This document shows positions 61,884-64,000 of a stretch of DNA of 64,000 nucleotides, piece after piece. Made by a program: the position numbers and the translations under genes. The stretch is from Catenulispora sp. EB89. Lineage in GTDB: Bacteria > Actinomycetota > Actinomycetes > Streptomycetales > Catenulisporaceae. Position 1 is the stretch's first letter; each line of letters begins with the position of its first letter. Under the pieces are notes generated by a model. That model did no database searches. It was not told where the DNA came from and saw only the letters and a program-made list of their open reading frames with translations. The stretch is from contig NZ_JBGCCU010000022.1 in the NCBI RefSeq assembly GCF_041261445.1, positions 1 to 64,000 on the forward strand. Reading direction: 5' to 3'.

Positions 61884-62933
61884 ATGAAGCTCGGCGTGAA
61901 CATGGGCTACTGGGGCGCGGGCAACGACGCCGAGAGCCTGGAGGTCGCCAAGGAGGCGGACCGCCTGGGATACGCGGTGTGCTGGGCCGCCGAGGCCTAC
62001 GGCAGCGACGCCGCGACCGTCCTGACCTGGATCGCCGCCCACACCGAGCGCATGGACGTGGGCTCGGCGGTCTTCCAGATCCCGGCCCGCACCCCGGCCA
62101 TGACCGCGATGACCGCCGCCACCCTGGACACCCTGTCGAACGGCCGCTTCCGCCTGGGCCTGGGCGTGTCCGGCCCGCAGGTCTCCGAAGGTTGGCACGG
62201 CGTCCCCTTCGCCGCGCCGCTGGGCCGCACCCGCGAGTACGTGGCCATCGTCCGCAAGGCCCTGACCCGCGAACGCCTCACCTACGACGGCAAGCACTAC
62301 ACGCTGCCGCTGCCCGGCGGCCCCGGCAAGCCGGTGAAGCTGACCGTCCACCCGGTCCGCGAGACCATCCCGGTCTACCTGGCCGCGATCGGCCCGAAGA
62401 ACCTGGAGCTGACCGGCGAGATCGGCGACGGCTGGCTCCCGGTCTTCTTCAGCCCCGAGCACGCCGGCGAGCACCTGGAGCACATCCGCGCCGGCCGCGC
62501 CAAGGCCGGCAAGACCGGCCTGGACGGCTTCGACATCGCCCCGACCGTCCCGACGGTCATCGGCGACGACGTCCAGCTGTGCGCGGACCTGGTCCGCTGG
62601 TACGCGGCCCTGTACATCGGCGGCATGGGCAGCAAGGAACAGAACTTTTACAACCAGCTGGCATGCCGCATGGGCTACGAGAAGGAAGCCGACGAGGTCC
62701 AGCAGAAGTACCTGGCCAAGGACTACGCCGGCGCCGCCGCGGCGGTCCCGTTCGAGTTCATCGACCGCACGAGCCTGATCGGCCCGAAGGAGCGCATCGC
62801 CGAGCGGATGGTCGCGTACAAGGAGGCCGGCGTGACCACGCTGAGCGTGGCGGCGGCCTTCGGCGACCTGGAGACCCGGATCGGGATCGTGCGCACGGCG
62901 GTGGAGGCGGCCGAGGAGGCCGGTATCGGGTGA
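61884..62933 (+). CDS. F420-dependent LLM-class oxidoreductase
   Basis: A 349-residue luciferase-like monooxygenase family member of the F420-dependent branch (like N5,N10-methylene-H4MPT reductase). MKLGVNMGYWG, AAEAYGSDA and LGLGVSGPQVSEGWHG are typical. It transfers hydride between coenzyme F420 and an unknown substrate. ATG follows AGGAG. It is divergent from the aldo/keto reductase across 169 bp. Confidence 0.92.
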   Translation: MKLGVNMGYWGAGNDAESLEVAKEADRLGYAVCWAAEAYGSDAATVLTWIAAHTERMDVGSAVFQIPARTPAMTAMTAATLDTLSNGRFRLGLGVSGPQVSEGWHGVPFAAPLGRTREYVAIVRKALTRERLTYDGKHYTLPLPGGPGKPVKLTVHPVRETIPVYLAAIGPKNLELTGEIGDGWLPVFFSPEHAGEHLEHIRAGRAKAGKTGLDGFDIAPTVPTVIGDDVQLCADLVRWYAALYIGGMGSKEQNFYNQLACRMGYEKEADEVQQKYLAKDYAGAAAAVPFEFIDRTSLIGPKERIAERMVAYKEAGVTTLSVAAAFGDLETRIGIVRTAVEAAEEAGIG

Positions 62934-63040
62934 TCCGGCGGTTGGATCCGGTGATCTCGGGGCCTGAGAATCGGGTAAGGACCCTGGCTGTCCAGGAGAA
63001 GGTCATCGACGTGCTACCGGATCGTCATTAAAATTTCGAT

Positions 63041-63856
63041 GTGCCGACCGCGAGTTCCCCAGGTGTCGAGTCCGTGATCGACGCGATAGCCGAGTACGAG
63101 CTGAGATATCGCGACCGCACCGAGGAAGGGGAGTGCAGCGAGGAGGAGCTCCTGGAACTTCTCGACAGCTACCTGCCGGACCTGGTCTACGCCTTCGATA
63201 GTAAGGTCCCCCCGCCGCGCGAGCGCAGGGGGGCCTTGGCGCTGGACAAGGAGTACTACGAGTGGCACAAGATCACCAGCGGCGACCCCGAGACCCGCCG
63301 CGCCGCCGTGATCCGCTCCTACCTGGCCACCGAGACAGAGCGCCGGGGGCAGTTCCGCATCAGCCGCTCTCAGAACAGCCGCCTGGCCGACCACTTCGAC
63401 GCCATGGGCAAGGAGTTCATAGAGCTCGGCATGCCGGGACACGCGGCAGTGGCATATCAGAGCGCGGCCGACCTGTACCTGCCGCTTCAACAGAAGTCAC
63501 GGCGTGAACGTGCTCTGCTGAACTGGCGCCGGGCCCAGCACCTGGCGCGTCCCAGCGGCTTCCAGCGCTTCTTCGAAGGCATCTACGACGGCGTCTGCGG
63601 GTACGGATACCGTCCGTTCCGGATGCTGGGGTGGATGGCCGTCACGCTGGCGGTGTTCAGCGTGGTGGTGTGGCTGTCCGGCGGGCCCGGGTACGTGAGG
63701 TCGTTACACGGGTGTCTGATCGACTTCCTGAACCCGCTCTCGTTCGGCGACCTGGACAGTGCCTTCAGTGACCCGGCGCAGGTGTTGCTGATCATCGAGA
63801 GCTACGTCGGAAGCATCTCGATGGCCATCTTCTTCGCGTTCCTGGTCAGGGATTAG
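63041..63856 (+). CDS. Membrane protein with C-terminal hydrophobic pair
   Basis: A 271-residue protein I cannot name. The first 180 residues are soluble, helical and charged, with a tetratricopeptide-like stretch (GHAAVAYQSAADLYLPLQQ). Two transmembrane helices end the protein, around residues 200-220 and 245-268; the last (LIIESYVGSISMAIFFAFLV) resembles the inner helix of two-helix ion-channel domains, but the pore motif is not the usual TxGYG. TAAAAT (63029-63034) lies six bases before GTG without a ribosome site, so the transcript is probably leaderless. The end overlaps the converging acetyltransferase gene by eleven bases. Confidence 0.7.
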   Translation: MPTASSPGVESVIDAIAEYELRYRDRTEEGECSEEELLELLDSYLPDLVYAFDSKVPPPRERRGALALDKEYYEWHKITSGDPETRRAAVIRSYLATETERRGQFRISRSQNSRLADHFDAMGKEFIELGMPGHAAVAYQSAADLYLPLQQKSRRERALLNWRRAQHLARPSGFQRFFEGIYDGVCGYGYRPFRMLGWMAVTLAVFSVVVWLSGGPGYVRSLHGCLIDFLNPLSFGDLDSAFSDPAQVLLIIESYVGSISMAIFFAFLVRD

Positions 63857-64000
63857 CAGGGTAAGGATTCTTCACCAGCGACCGGTGCAGCACCTTGCGG
63901 GGCTCGCCGGTCCCGTAGTAGTCCGGCTGTTCGTCACCCTGCTGAGCGAACCCGAACCTCTGGTAGAGGCGGTAGGCGGCTTGGTTGTCGGGCCGCACGG
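63846..64000 (-). CDS. GNAT acetyltransferase, C-terminal fragment at window edge
   Basis: Only the last 50 or so codons are inside the window; the gene continues beyond 64000. The frame reads VRPDNQAAYRLYQRFGF near the window edge, the acetyl-CoA-binding helix and strand typical of GNAT enzymes, and ends in a TGA at 63848-63846. It acetylates an amine, perhaps of a ribosomal protein or an antibiotic. The stop overlaps the convergent membrane-protein gene by eleven bases. Confidence 0.85.
   Translation of the reverse strand, partial: VRPDNQAAYRLYQRFGFAQQGDEQPDYYGTGEPRKVLHRSLVKNPYPANP

Overview
The window is very GC-rich DNA from an actinomycete. The evidence is the strong GC bias at third codon positions, GTG starts, ATGA/GTGA gene overlaps, a DUF574-type SAM methyltransferase beside an XRE/DUF5753 regulator, F420-type luciferase-like oxidoreductases, and many secreted glycosidases and lipoproteins. 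A Streptomyces- or Catenulispora-like soil bacterium is plausible, but no taxonomic marker gene is present. Nothing marks an origin, prophage, CRISPR array, tRNA or rRNA. Local drops in GC (around 22.3-23.0 kb, 13.5-13.75 kb and 52.9-53.6 kb) suggest small acquired or remnant pieces.

Layout. 0.1-2.1 kb: a stand-alone asparagine-synthetase-like amidotransferase. 2.2-4.9 kb: a secreted PQQ-type sugar dehydrogenase with PKD and C-terminal modules, reading away from the main feature of the window. 5.1-12.1 kb: a tightly coupled seven-gene operon made of a myo-inositol-phosphate-synthase-family cyclase, UbiA prenyltransferase, sugar-phosphate-isomerase-like TIM barrel, EboA, TatD hydrolase (EboB-like), EboE and a type I phosphodiesterase (EboF-like). 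It is an actinobacterial ebo-type locus in which the usual dehydroquinate-synthase-like cyclase (EboD) seems to be replaced by an inositol-phosphate synthase. The sugar dehydrogenase and the operon are divergent. Each has a near-consensus promoter followed by an almost identical 19-bp palindrome, so one repressor, perhaps sugar-responsive, probably controls both.

12.2-25.4 kb: GH105 glycosidase, a lipoprotein, methyltransferase and XRE regulator, two aldo/keto reductases, a large unknown protein with a duplicated 3' end, a SecD-like lipoprotein, a ricin-type lectin of low GC, and an SDR/MaoC pair divergent from an SCP2-like protein. 25.5-33.7 kb: FAD oxidase with a VOC protein, a DHA2 efflux pump divergent from its likely TetR repressor, DinB-like and DUF2797 proteins, and a PEP-mutase/P-loop kinase/lipase run. 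33.9-46.4 kb: two tandem paralogous acyl-CoA synthetases, an orphan 999-residue ABC permease, a repeat-bearing non-coding gap, an Rrf2/MFS/GH20 cluster, an orphan ABC ATPase and a two-domain VOC protein. 46.5-64 kb: a giant FAD/Fe-S oxidoreductase, a membrane protein, an epoxide-hydrolase-like enzyme, an acidic protein, a SHOCT protein, a Ser/Thr kinase followed by MurJ, a GDSL lipase, a degenerate RecD-like ATPase, an aldo/keto reductase, an F420-type oxidoreductase, a membrane protein and the end of a GNAT acetyltransferase.

Several genes have a TANNNT box six to eight bases before the start codon and no Shine-Dalgarno sequence, which suggests leaderless transcripts. Convergent genes are mostly separated by perfect long hairpins.
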